The notes below the pieces were generated by a model. It saw only the letters and a program-made list of their open reading frames with translations, ran no database searches and was not told where the DNA came from. The position numbers and the translations under genes were made by a program. 64,000 nt of DNA from contig NZ_BCWX01000003.1 of assembly GCF_001894805.1 (NCBI RefSeq), positions 682,001-746,000 of the forward strand, given 5' to 3'. This document shows, piece after piece, positions 36,496 through 43,923 of this stretch; position 1 is the stretch's first letter; each line of letters opens with the position of its first letter. This stretch comes from Rhodococcus globerulus NBRC 14531. GTDB taxonomy: Bacteria > Actinomycetota > Actinomycetes > Mycobacteriales > Mycobacteriaceae.

Positions 36496-36620
36496 GGATA
36501 GTTCGGACATCTCCGCACAGCAGTTGACGCAGGATCGAGATGACCGGCCAATCGTGTGGCAAGGCATCATGGGCTGCGGGTAACACGAGTTTCGCGACAA
36601 AGTAGGAGGACGCAGTCCAT

Positions 36621-37880
36621 ATGCGGTCGGTTGAGGAGCAGCAGACCAGGGTCACAGCCGCTGCAGTTGCGCCCCGGCCGGTTCGTGTCGCCATTTCGGA
36701 GGCACAGGGGTTGCTCTGTGCCGAGGAAGTGGTCACCGAGCGGCCCCTGCCAGGGTTCGATCAGGCTGCCATCGACGGATACGCAGTCCGTAGCGTCGAT
36801 GTTGCGGGTGCCGGCACGGATCTGCGTGGCGAGGACGGCGAGCCGATCGACTTGAGCCTGCCTGTCGTCGGTGAGGTCACGGCCGGTTCGCGTCAGCCGA
36901 TCCGGCTACAGCCACGGCAAGCTGTGCGCGTCGACACCGGCGCGCCGCTGCCCACGTTGGCCGATGCGGTTCTCCCGCTGGAGCAGACCGACGGTGGCCG
37001 CGCCCGCGTGCGAGTCTTTGCGCCGGTGCGCTCAGGAGATTACGTACGACGCGCGGGTGACGACGTGCAACCGGGCGATGTCGCTGTTCGGGCGGGAACC
37101 ATCATCGGCGCTGCCCAGGTCGGACTTCTCGCGGCAGTGGGCCGTGACAAAGTTCTGGTGCATCCGCGTCCGCGGCTATCGGTCATCAGCGTCGGGGGCG
37201 AGCTGGTCGACATCGACCGAACTCCGGGACCCGGCCAGGTTTACGACGTGAATTCGTATGCCCTGGCTGCGGCTGCTCGTGACGCCGGAGCCGACGTCAA
37301 CCGGGTTGGCATTTCCGGATCGGATGCTCGCCGGTTGCGAGAGGTTGTCGAGGGGCAATTGATCCGATCCGAGATCGTGGTCATCGCGGGAGCTGTCGGC
37401 GGTGGAGCGTCCGACGAGGTCCGCGATGCGCTGTCCGAACTGGGAACGCTCGAGGTCGAGCGGGTCGCGATGCATCCGGGATCAGTTCAAGGGTTCGGTC
37501 AGCTCGGGCGTGACGAGGTACCGACCTTCCTGCTCCCGTCGAATCCGGTCAGTGCGCTCGTGGTGTTCGAGGTCATGGTCAGGCCGCTCATCCGGATCGC
37601 GCTCGGTCGTCGCCAGCCGATGCGTCGCATCGTGAAGGCCCGAACGGTGGGAACGATTACGTCGATCGCGGACCGTAAAGGATTCCTTCGTGGGCAGTTG
37701 ATGCGCGACGAGGCAACGGGGGAGTACCTGGTCCAGGCTCTCGGTGGCGCCGCGGGCGCGTCGTCCCACCTGTTGGCGACGTTGGCCGAAGCAAATTGCC
37801 TGGTACTCGTCGACCGGGATGTCACCGAAGTGCAGATCGGTGAAGAAGTCGACGTCGCATTTCTCGCCCAACGTGGCTGA
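36621..37880 (+). CDS. glp: MoeA-like protein, probably the divisome factor Glp
   Basis: 419 residues with the MoeA/gephyrin domain order. GFDQAAIDGYAVRS is near residue 50 and VISVGGELVDIDRTPGPGQV near 195; the C-terminal MoeA domain IV follows. The loop that is usually SGGxSxG in MoeA reads AGAVGGGASDEV here. Its neighbour two genes down is the Glp receptor GlpR/SepX. In Corynebacterium the Glp-GlpR pair coordinates FtsZ-based division. I therefore favour Glp (Rv0994-like) over a purely molybdenum-cofactor role. The sequence does not exclude either. Confidence 0.88.
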   Translation: MRSVEEQQTRVTAAAVAPRPVRVAISEAQGLLCAEEVVTERPLPGFDQAAIDGYAVRSVDVAGAGTDLRGEDGEPIDLSLPVVGEVTAGSRQPIRLQPRQAVRVDTGAPLPTLADAVLPLEQTDGGRARVRVFAPVRSGDYVRRAGDDVQPGDVAVRAGTIIGAAQVGLLAAVGRDKVLVHPRPRLSVISVGGELVDIDRTPGPGQVYDVNSYALAAAARDAGADVNRVGISGSDARRLREVVEGQLIRSEIVVIAGAVGGGASDEVRDALSELGTLEVERVAMHPGSVQGFGQLGRDEVPTFLLPSNPVSALVVFEVMVRPLIRIALGRRQPMRRIVKARTVGTITSIADRKGFLRGQLMRDEATGEYLVQALGGAAGASSHLLATLAEANCLVLVDRDVTEVQIGEEVDVAFLAQRG

Positions 37881-37937
37881 GTCACGGCTGGCTCACTTCC
37901 GGTGCGCCGCTTCGACTTTCCAACCGAATGAGGTGTG

Positions 37938-38573
37938 ATGTCAGTCCATCCCGGATGGCCCGAGAAGCTGGGCCCGATTCGTGTGGCTGCCGGTGTGGTC
38001 ACCGTCCGGCCGATTCGGTTGCGCGACGCGTCCGCGTGGAGCAGATTGCGCATTCGGGATAGAGAGCATCTCGAGCCGTGGGAACCTACCGGTGAATCGC
38101 CGTGGGATGCCCGGCATCACATCACCGTGTGGCCGTCGTTGTGCGGAAGTCTTCGATCCGAGGCGCGCAAAGGCCGGATACTTCCGTGGGTGATCGAGCT
38201 GGACGGCAATTACTGCGGGCAGATCACCATCGGCAACATCGTTCGCGGCGCGTTGCGTTCCGCTTGGGTGGGTTATTGGGTTGCGTCGGATGTCACGGGT
38301 GGTGGTGTGGCGACAGCTGCGGTGGCGCTCACGTTGGACCATGCCTTCTCGCAGGTGGGATTGCATCGTGTCGAGGCAACTGTTCGTCCGGAGAATTCGT
38401 CCTCGCGCGCCGTGCTCCACAACGTCGGCTTCCGTGAAGAGGGACTCCTACGCCGGTACCTCGACGTCGACGGGCAGTGGCGCGATCATGTGCTTGTGGG
38501 GATGACGATTGAAGAGATTCCCACCACAGTTGTGGATCGGCTTGTGCGCTCCGGTCGTGCGTCTTGGGTATGA
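37938..38573 (+). CDS. GNAT acetyltransferase, RimJ-like
   Basis: 211 residues, GNAT fold of the RimJ/RimL type: VTVRPIRLRDASAWSRLR at the start, GYWVASDVTGGGVATAAVAL for acetyl-CoA binding, and HRVEATVRPENSSSRAVLHNVGF near the C-terminus. It may acetylate protein N-termini or an antibiotic; the target is unknown. ATG 37938 is preferred to the GTG three bases upstream. The place between glp and sepX matches Rv0995. Confidence 0.9.
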   Translation: MSVHPGWPEKLGPIRVAAGVVTVRPIRLRDASAWSRLRIRDREHLEPWEPTGESPWDARHHITVWPSLCGSLRSEARKGRILPWVIELDGNYCGQITIGNIVRGALRSAWVGYWVASDVTGGGVATAAVALTLDHAFSQVGLHRVEATVRPENSSSRAVLHNVGFREEGLLRRYLDVDGQWRDHVLVGMTIEEIPTTVVDRLVRSGRASWV

Positions 38574-38816
38574 AGTCCCTAGTTAAAAGGTAGTTACCGC
38601 CCGAATTGTCATCAAAATTGCTAGGCCGGGTCATTGCGAGTTCAACTTTTCCTCCGACAAATTCCGGCGGATCGGTCAGTTCGGTTCGGTACGCGTGTGA
38701 CACATGAGTAAGGTGGGGTTCGGCGCGTCGGCAACGATGCGAGCCGGTCGGCCGTTAACCTTGATTCATCAACGGCTGGCATAGGTGCTGGTAGGTGATC
38801 GGGAGGAGGTCGCGGC

Positions 38817-39554
38817 ATGCCTAGTTCATTCGTGTGGATCGGGCTCGTGGCCGTCTGGTTGTTCGTGCTCGTGCCCATGCTCGTGAACAAGCGCCCCCGG
38901 ATCCGTCAGACCAGCGAAGCGGCTCTTGCGACTCGCGTACTTCACCGCGGCGACAGCAATCCTGTGCGACGCGGACCGGCAGCCGGACATCGAAGCGATC
39001 CGAACTGGCAACCAGAACCAGTGCGCAGCAGCTACGACGCGGAGGACCAGATGGACACTCACGCAGAAGACAGCGACTACAGCGGTGGCCGTGCCCCGGT
39101 CAGGGAGTTCGTGCCCGTCCGACGCGGCCGCGGTGGATTCGATCCCGAAGCCGATGCCGTCGCCCGAGAAGCGCGCTACACGTTTCGCCAGCGCACCCTT
39201 CTCGGACTTGCCTTCGTCTCGATCATGGCCGGTGCACTCGCGCTGATCGTCTCGCCCCTGGTGTGGTGGCTCTGTGCCTTGTCGTTTGCCGGTCTCGTCG
39301 GCTACTTGGCATATCTGCGCCGGCAAGTGCGCATCGAGCAGGAAATTCGCCGCCGTCGCACTGAACGGCTCAACCGTTCACGTCTGGGCGTCGAATCACA
39401 CACAGACGAGGAATTGCGCCTGATTCCTTCTCGTCTGCGCCGACCGGGCGCAGTAGTCCTGGAAGTTGACGACGGAGACCCGGCGTTCGACCACCTCGAT
39501 CACTACGAGGAAGTGCCGATGCAGTCGGAAATGCGACGCGCATCGGGTCAGTAA
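38817..39554 (+). CDS. sepX: Divisome protein SepX/GlpR
   Basis: 245 residues. One membrane helix lies at the extreme N-terminus (SFVWIGLVAVWLFVLVPML), followed by a basic and then acidic cytoplasmic linker (24-130). A hydrophobic double helix (about 134-175) and a charged C-terminus complete it. This is the pattern of SepX/GlpR, the membrane receptor of the gephyrin-like Glp and a division protein in Corynebacterium and Streptomyces. Equivalent to Rv0996. Start ATG 38817. Confidence 0.88.
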   Translation: MPSSFVWIGLVAVWLFVLVPMLVNKRPRIRQTSEAALATRVLHRGDSNPVRRGPAAGHRSDPNWQPEPVRSSYDAEDQMDTHAEDSDYSGGRAPVREFVPVRRGRGGFDPEADAVAREARYTFRQRTLLGLAFVSIMAGALALIVSPLVWWLCALSFAGLVGYLAYLRRQVRIEQEIRRRRTERLNRSRLGVESHTDEELRLIPSRLRRPGAVVLEVDDGDPAFDHLDHYEEVPMQSEMRRASGQ

Positions 39555-39643
39555 AACGTCCATCGTTTTCGGAGGCGGGTAACTCGAGGCTCGGACTTCG
39601 GTCCTGCTAGAGTTGCCGAGCACACGCTTTCGGGCGGTGGCAA

Positions 39644-39719
39644 GGGGCTGTGGCGCAGTTGGTAGCGCGCTTCGTTCGCATCGAAGAGGTCAGGGGTTCG
39701 ATTCCCCTCAGCTCCACCA
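39644..39719 (+). tRNA. tRNA-Ala (anticodon CGC)
   Basis: A full cloverleaf of 76 bases including an encoded CCA. The acceptor stem is GGGGCTG/CAGCTCC and the anticodon arm CTTCG-TTCGCAT-CGAAG has anticodon CGC (reads GCG). The T arm is GGGGTTCGATTCCCC. It stands alone, downstream of sepX and ahead of its own terminator. Confidence 0.97.
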
Positions 39720-39753
39720 CGTAATCAGCTCCATCCAGTAATCAGTTACCGAT

Positions 39754-39790
39754 CAGGTCCTTCAGCTAGCGCTGAGGGACCTGTTTTGTT
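39754..39790 (+). terminator. Terminator of the tRNA-Ala gene
   Basis: CAGGTCCTTCAGC and GCTGAGGGACCTG form a 13-bp stem with one mismatch, followed by TTTTGTT. Confidence 0.85.
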
Positions 39791-40019
39791 ACAGACCGGT
39801 CGGTCGACAAATCGCCTCGACTCGCGAAGAATGTGCGGGTGTGTGCAGTTTCATACAGCCGTTGGGGCCCACCGAACCCGGTTTCGAACCGGTTGAGGCA
39901 TGATCCTTGGGGGGCCAGTTATTTTCTGGACATGTAACGACCATGACGTCGCGACGATAATCTCACTGTGTCGCTGCGCCTGTGCATGCAGCTAGAACGT
40001 TTTTGTCGGGAGGAATTTG
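39791..40019. other. Promoter/5' region of the low-complexity surface protein gene
   Basis: No gene seen. The last bases carry GGGAGGAAT, a strong ribosome binding site for ATG 40020. The rest probably holds the promoter, but I cannot point to clear -35/-10 boxes. Confidence 0.4.
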
Positions 40020-41165
40020 ATGAGCCAGCCACGACGGCTAGTCATGGCGCTTGTAGCTGTCTTGTGCCTGACGGGTGCGGGGTTCCTCGCTATTTCTGTA
40101 TTTCCGACTGTCGTTTCGGCTCAACCCGGTGCAGGTGAAAACAGCGATGACAGCGCTGACACCACCGTCACCGACGCCACCGACATTCCCAGTGCTGATG
40201 CCTTGGATAAACACGGCAATAACGGCAACGGCAATAACGGCAACGGCAATAACGGCTGCGGCAATAACGGCAATGGTTGGGGCAACGGGTGCGGCAACGG
40301 GTGCGGCAACAACGGCAACGGCAATGGTTGGGGCAACGGATGCGGTGGTTGCCACCACCACTGCACGACGACGAGTCCAGTCGTAACCACGACGACCGAT
40401 CCCGTTGTGACGACGACTACTGATCCGGAAGTGACGACGACGGACCCGACTGAACCAGAGGTCCCGACCACGACTACTGATCCGGTCGTAACGACGACCA
40501 CTGATCCGGAAGTGACGACCACGACCACGGATCCGGAAGTGACGACCACGACGACGGATCCGGAAGTGACGACCACGGATCCGGAAGTGACGACCACGGA
40601 TCCGGAAGTGACGACCACGACGACGGATCCGGAAGTGACGACCACGACTACCGATCCGGTCGTAACGACGACAGACTCGACGGAACCCGGGGAGCCGAGC
40701 AATTCGACTGAGGTGTCGACAAGTGCTGAGGCAACTACAAGTTCAGAACAGTCCAGCGAAACTTCGGTGGCGGCGGCTCCGGCCGGACCGGAAAATCCTC
40801 AGGGCCCGTCCGCCGAAAGTGGGTCGCCGGTGTCCGGGCCGTCCGGCGGCGTAGGCGGCGCCGCCACACCGGCAGCACCTCAAATCTTGGCTGCACCGGC
40901 ACCGATCGCTGCTGCGGTGCAAACGGATGGCCCGAATTCCTCGGCTTCGGCACAAAGTGACGACCCGCAAGCTTTCCCGGTGGTCTTCACCTCAGGATTG
41001 CCACCAATTCAGAATGCTGCTGCGGTGGTAGGTGGCCTCGCGGGAATGACGTTGGTTGCGGCGGGTGCAGGCGCATTGACGTTCAGGGGCGCTTCGATGC
41101 AGAAGGCTCGATTGGCAGCGGCGCGGGCTGAGTTCCTGGCACCCCGATCAGGAAGAGGTGTGTAG
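40020..41165 (+). CDS. Low-complexity surface protein with Asn/Gly/Cys and Thr/Asp/Pro repeats
   Basis: 381 residues, family not recognised. Residues 1-34 are a signal peptide ending VVSA. Residues 66-115 are almost only Asn and Gly with six Cys (80, 91, 95, 108, 111, 115) and end in CGGCHHHC, a possible metal or disulphide knot. Residues 116-220 repeat TTTDPEV-type units, a likely glycosylated stalk. Residues about 332-352 are a C-terminal membrane helix followed by a basic tail without LPxTG. A wall-spanning or surface protein is inferred. GGAGG stands six bases before ATG. The protease gene follows at once. Confidence 0.8.
   Translation: MSQPRRLVMALVAVLCLTGAGFLAISVFPTVVSAQPGAGENSDDSADTTVTDATDIPSADALDKHGNNGNGNNGNGNNGCGNNGNGWGNGCGNGCGNNGNGNGWGNGCGGCHHHCTTTSPVVTTTTDPVVTTTTDPEVTTTDPTEPEVPTTTTDPVVTTTTDPEVTTTTTDPEVTTTTTDPEVTTTDPEVTTTDPEVTTTTTDPEVTTTTTDPVVTTTDSTEPGEPSNSTEVSTSAEATTSSEQSSETSVAAAPAGPENPQGPSAESGSPVSGPSGGVGGAATPAAPQILAAPAPIAAAVQTDGPNSSASAQSDDPQAFPVVFTSGLPPIQNAAAVVGGLAGMTLVAAGAGALTFRGASMQKARLAAARAEFLAPRSGRGV
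40215..40364 (+). repeat. Coding repeat: AACGGC/AATAACGGC units (Asn-Gly tract)
   Basis: Short tandem units such as AATAACGGCAACGGC repeat through this part of the surface-protein gene, interrupted by TGC (Cys) codons. Such tracts are prone to slippage and length variation. Confidence 0.85.
40365..40679 (+). repeat. Coding repeat: GATCCGGAAGTGACGACC units (Thr/Asp/Pro stalk)
   Basis: About twelve imperfect copies of an 18-27 base unit encoding DPEVTTT or DPVVTTTT. Neighbouring copies in the middle are nearly identical at DNA level, suggesting recent expansion. Confidence 0.88.
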
Positions 41166-41169
41166 GACA

Positions 41170-41673
41170 GTGCCGACAAACAGGCGTTCGCATCGTCGAG
41201 TTCTTGCTGCGGTGGACGCGGTGTGTGATGCTGCTGCGTCGTCGGAGGCGGTGAATTTGTTGACGGTGGTGGAGGCTGTGGCGCTCGAGCGTGAGCGGCC
41301 GATCGAGATCGATCTGCAGACTCCGTTGGCGACGGGTGTGTGCGGTCAACGGCGCGCGTTCGACGATCATGACGTTATCGTTCTGGCACCGGGCTTACCC
41401 AATGTCGAGCGAACTCTTGCACATGAGTTGGGGCACATCGTGTTTCGGCATGAAGGGGCGGAGATCGCGGAGGCGACGTTGGAAGCCAGCGATGATCTGA
41501 TCGCGTACATGCTCAGCCAGCGATCGCTGCGCCGCAACGAGCCGGTGCCGATGGATGACCTTGCAGAGTGGGAAGCGGAGACCTTTGCGTCGATGCTGTT
41601 GATGAGGTTGAAGACGATGAGCGGTCGTGGGACGCCGTTGTCGGTGCTGCGGTACGACGAGGCGATCGGATGA
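41170..41673 (+). CDS. ImmA/IrrE-type metalloprotease-like protein
   Basis: 167 residues with a zinc-protease motif HELGH (85-89) preceded by VERTLA and followed by an acidic helix (EGAEIAEATLEASDD). This is the ImmA/IrrE (DUF955-like) pattern. Such proteases often cleave or antagonise an XRE-type repressor encoded nearby, and an EspR-like XRE gene is 1.1 kb away. GTG 41170 is my start choice; a GTG at 41158 is also in frame. The downstream membrane-protein gene overlaps its stop by ATGA. Confidence 0.8.
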   Translation: MPTNRRSHRRVLAAVDAVCDAAASSEAVNLLTVVEAVALERERPIEIDLQTPLATGVCGQRRAFDDHDVIVLAPGLPNVERTLAHELGHIVFRHEGAEIAEATLEASDDLIAYMLSQRSLRRNEPVPMDDLAEWEAETFASMLLMRLKTMSGRGTPLSVLRYDEAIG

Positions 41674-42683
41674 TCGCTTGGGCAATTGCCTTGGTGGTGT
41701 GGATTGCAGCAGGTGCAAGGCTTGGGCGCGTGGTGGCGCGAGTTGCCACGCCGCTGCGTACGGCCATGGTTATCGCCGGATTCGGTGTTGCGTTGATGGC
41801 TACGGTGCTTGTCCCCGGGGTGTGGGACATCGTGGACAGAATTGCGCCTGATCAGCACTTTTCAGCGATGGTTGTTGTCGTGTTGTGGGTGTTCTTGTCG
41901 GCAGCAAGCGCGGTTGGCGCGGTGTCTGCGTGGCCTGTGATGACGCGTTCTGCGATGCGCGTCGTGGCAATCGTGTTGTATACGGTCGGCTTGCTTGTGT
42001 CGATTTCCGTGGGCGTCGGTTATCCGATGCCGGCTTTGCTCTTTGTGGTTGTCGCGCTGGCGTTGGTTATCTCGACCGGACTGCGGCACGTTGCGTGGGC
42101 GCCGTTGGGCCGCGGAATCGGACTCATCGTCGTGGGTTCGATGATTCTGCTGATTGTTGTCGTGGTCATGCTGGTCGAGTCGGTGCGTGGGGCGAACGCA
42201 CTCGAGTCGGGGATCTGGTCCGGCGCCGGCGTGCAATTCGTATCGGTGGCGGGGTTGCTGATCGCGCTGGGCATCACGTGGATGTTGACCGAGACATGGG
42301 TTCGAGCGCGCTTGGACCTGAAGCGTTTAGGGGGCATACACGGTCTGCTGGTGAAGCGATTCCCGGAGGTTGTGGATGTCGACAGTGCGGCAACCACAAC
42401 GGTGCTCAAGGCGTCGGACATGATCGCGCAGATCATGGACGCCATGTACATCCAGGCAGGTGCCGGGTTGTTCGACGTCGGTGGAAGGGAGCCGCCGAGG
42501 TCGCTCGCCACGCATTCCGAGATATTGACGGAGTGGATTGTGAATCCACTGGAATCAGATGTTCTCGATACCCGTTGGATTGCGCCTCCTGACGGTATGT
42601 CCGCCAGGAGATGGGTCTTGGTTCTGGCTAGGGACTACGAAAAGTTCGAAGCCCAGCCGAATACGACAAAAGCAGGCCGATAG
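41670..42683 (+). CDS. Multi-pass membrane protein (MAB_1171c/DUF6545-like)
   Basis: 337 residues. About seven membrane helices fill residues 1-215, and a cytoplasmic C-terminal domain (about 220-337) begins after WVRARLDLKRLGGIHGLLVKR. The layout resembles the MAB_1171c family of putative transporters, usually found with ImmA/IrrE proteins and XRE regulators in actinobacteria. A sensor or transport role is unproven. It is translationally coupled to the protease gene and convergent with the EspR-like gene. Confidence 0.75.
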   Translation: MIAWAIALVVWIAAGARLGRVVARVATPLRTAMVIAGFGVALMATVLVPGVWDIVDRIAPDQHFSAMVVVVLWVFLSAASAVGAVSAWPVMTRSAMRVVAIVLYTVGLLVSISVGVGYPMPALLFVVVALALVISTGLRHVAWAPLGRGIGLIVVGSMILLIVVVVMLVESVRGANALESGIWSGAGVQFVSVAGLLIALGITWMLTETWVRARLDLKRLGGIHGLLVKRFPEVVDVDSAATTTVLKASDMIAQIMDAMYIQAGAGLFDVGGREPPRSLATHSEILTEWIVNPLESDVLDTRWIAPPDGMSARRWVLVLARDYEKFEAQPNTTKAGR

Positions 42684-42732
42684 GTGTCGATCGACCTGCT
42701 CAGTGTCGTCTAGGGACAGCCCTAGCCTCGCG

Positions 42733-43149
42733 TCAACGTGACGCGTCTGGTGGGACTTCGGGTAGTCCTTCGCTTGCACGGAGCTTTTCGGCCATAGTCG
42801 TGAGAAGGTTCTGCGACTCTTCCGACAGATCGAACGCTCGGCTCGAGAGTCGACGCAGACCGTAACCCTGGAGCTGTGCGAGCAGTTCGAGGTCGTGATC
42901 GATCTTCGCGGCGTAGATGTCGTTGAAGAAGTAGTCGGGCTTCACCTTGAAGAAGCGCGCAAAAGCAGCGACAGTCTCGTCCGACGGGTTGGTGCGTTGT
43001 CCCGAGCGGAGCTGTGAGATGTACGGCTTGGAGATCTGGTGGCCGTCCTCGATCAACGCGGAGGCGACCTCGGCGTTGGTGTGGGGCTTGCGCCCGGGAG
43101 GATGGACACTGTCGAACAGTTTGTTCAGTCGTTCTGCAAAGTCAGCCAT
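42733..43149 (-). CDS. EspR-like XRE-family DNA-binding regulator
   Basis: 138 residues. The N-terminus MADFAERLNKLFDSVHPPGR, the helix-turn-helix core ISKPYISQLRSGQRTNPS and the following FARFFKVKPDYFFND closely follow mycobacterial EspR (Rv3849), a dimeric nucleoid-associated regulator of ESX-1 and envelope genes. Position here, opposite an ImmA/IrrE-type protease gene, differs from the mycobacterial espR locus. ATG 43149 (preceded by GGGGCGG) was chosen over a 21-codon longer frame. Confidence 0.88.
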   Translation of the reverse strand: MADFAERLNKLFDSVHPPGRKPHTNAEVASALIEDGHQISKPYISQLRSGQRTNPSDETVAAFARFFKVKPDYFFNDIYAAKIDHDLELLAQLQGYGLRRLSSRAFDLSEESQNLLTTMAEKLRASEGLPEVPPDASR

Positions 43150-43650
43150 TGTGAACCGCCCCGTAATCCTCTCTATCAGCGATTGTTCGTTCAGCGAATC
43201 CCACGATATCACGCGGATAACCGATTGGTAGCTCGCTGTAGTCCATTCGGTGGGCTTTGGGTGCAGGGTTGAGTTCGGTATTTATGGGAACTCGGGGGAT
43301 GCTTCCGTCGAGTTCGCGGGTAATTTCGGGCCGCTCGATATCGCAATAGGACCAATTATGTGGGCAGTAGAGACCTACCGCAGTGCTGCATATTGTCACC
43401 ATAACGAACCGTTTACCCGTTTTGCCTGCAGTAGCTATACGTTAACCCGGTTTTGGTGGTTCTTACTGTGTGAATAATCGCAGTTCAGGCCTCGGTCGAC
43501 TCCAGTTCACCTCTGGAGTGCGTATTGTCGGGACCTTTGCCCCGATTTGCTCAAATGTGGCACGAAGTTTGTCGGATACGGGGTGTCTGTGGCTCGTCGT
43601 AACGACGTTCGCCACTAGCCATGGCCTGATAGTTGGCGCAAGATTGTGAC
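43150..43650. other. 500-bp AT-richer intergenic region upstream of the EspR-like gene
   Basis: No convincing gene. It contains two similar sites, GTTTACCCGTTTTG (43411-43424) and GTTAACCCGGTTTTG (43441-43455), exactly 30 bases apart in direct orientation, which may be regulator sites. An 86-codon minus-strand frame (43142-43402) overlaps the EspR-like start by 8 bases but has poor codon use. Confidence 0.5.
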
Positions 43651-43806
43651 ATGAAACACATCATGAGTGACGAAGAGTTACGCCGGGCGATTCGCGCGCT
43701 CCAGGATCGTGCCCTCGATGCGCGCAAGCGTGGAGACCGCGACGCGGCAGACGAAATCGAGCGCACCATGCGTGACTACCAGGATCAGATGGCGCAACGC
43801 CTGTAG
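43651..43806 (+). CDS. Small charged helical protein, 51 aa
   Basis: ATG 43651 (or ATG 43663, MSDEELRR) to TAG 43806. The product is a highly charged, probably single- or two-helix protein: EELRRAIRALQDRALDARKR followed by DAADEIERTMRDYQDQ. Codon third positions are GC-rich, which supports coding. Similar short proteins occur widely in Rhodococcus and relatives without known function. Confidence 0.65.
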   Translation: MKHIMSDEELRRAIRALQDRALDARKRGDRDAADEIERTMRDYQDQMAQRL

Positions 43807-43923
43807 CGCAGCTGGGCCGAGAACTTCGGCTTGGAATGAAGCGGACATAACCCCTGCCGGTAGATGCTGCGTGCGTACACTTCCCTGCATGTCCACAGTG
43901 CTACCGCGGGGGAGTGTAAAGCC

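Noticed and set aside
40215..40679. CRISPR-like array
   Set aside because: The repeats are short, in frame, without unique spacers, and encode Asn-Gly and Thr-Asp-Pro tracts of a secreted protein.
43142..43402. 86-codon minus-strand frame overlapping the EspR-like start by 8 bases
   Set aside because: The overlap looks like translational coupling, but the frame uses many rare codons (AGA, ATA, CTA), has no clear ribosome binding site and covers the AT-rich promoter region.
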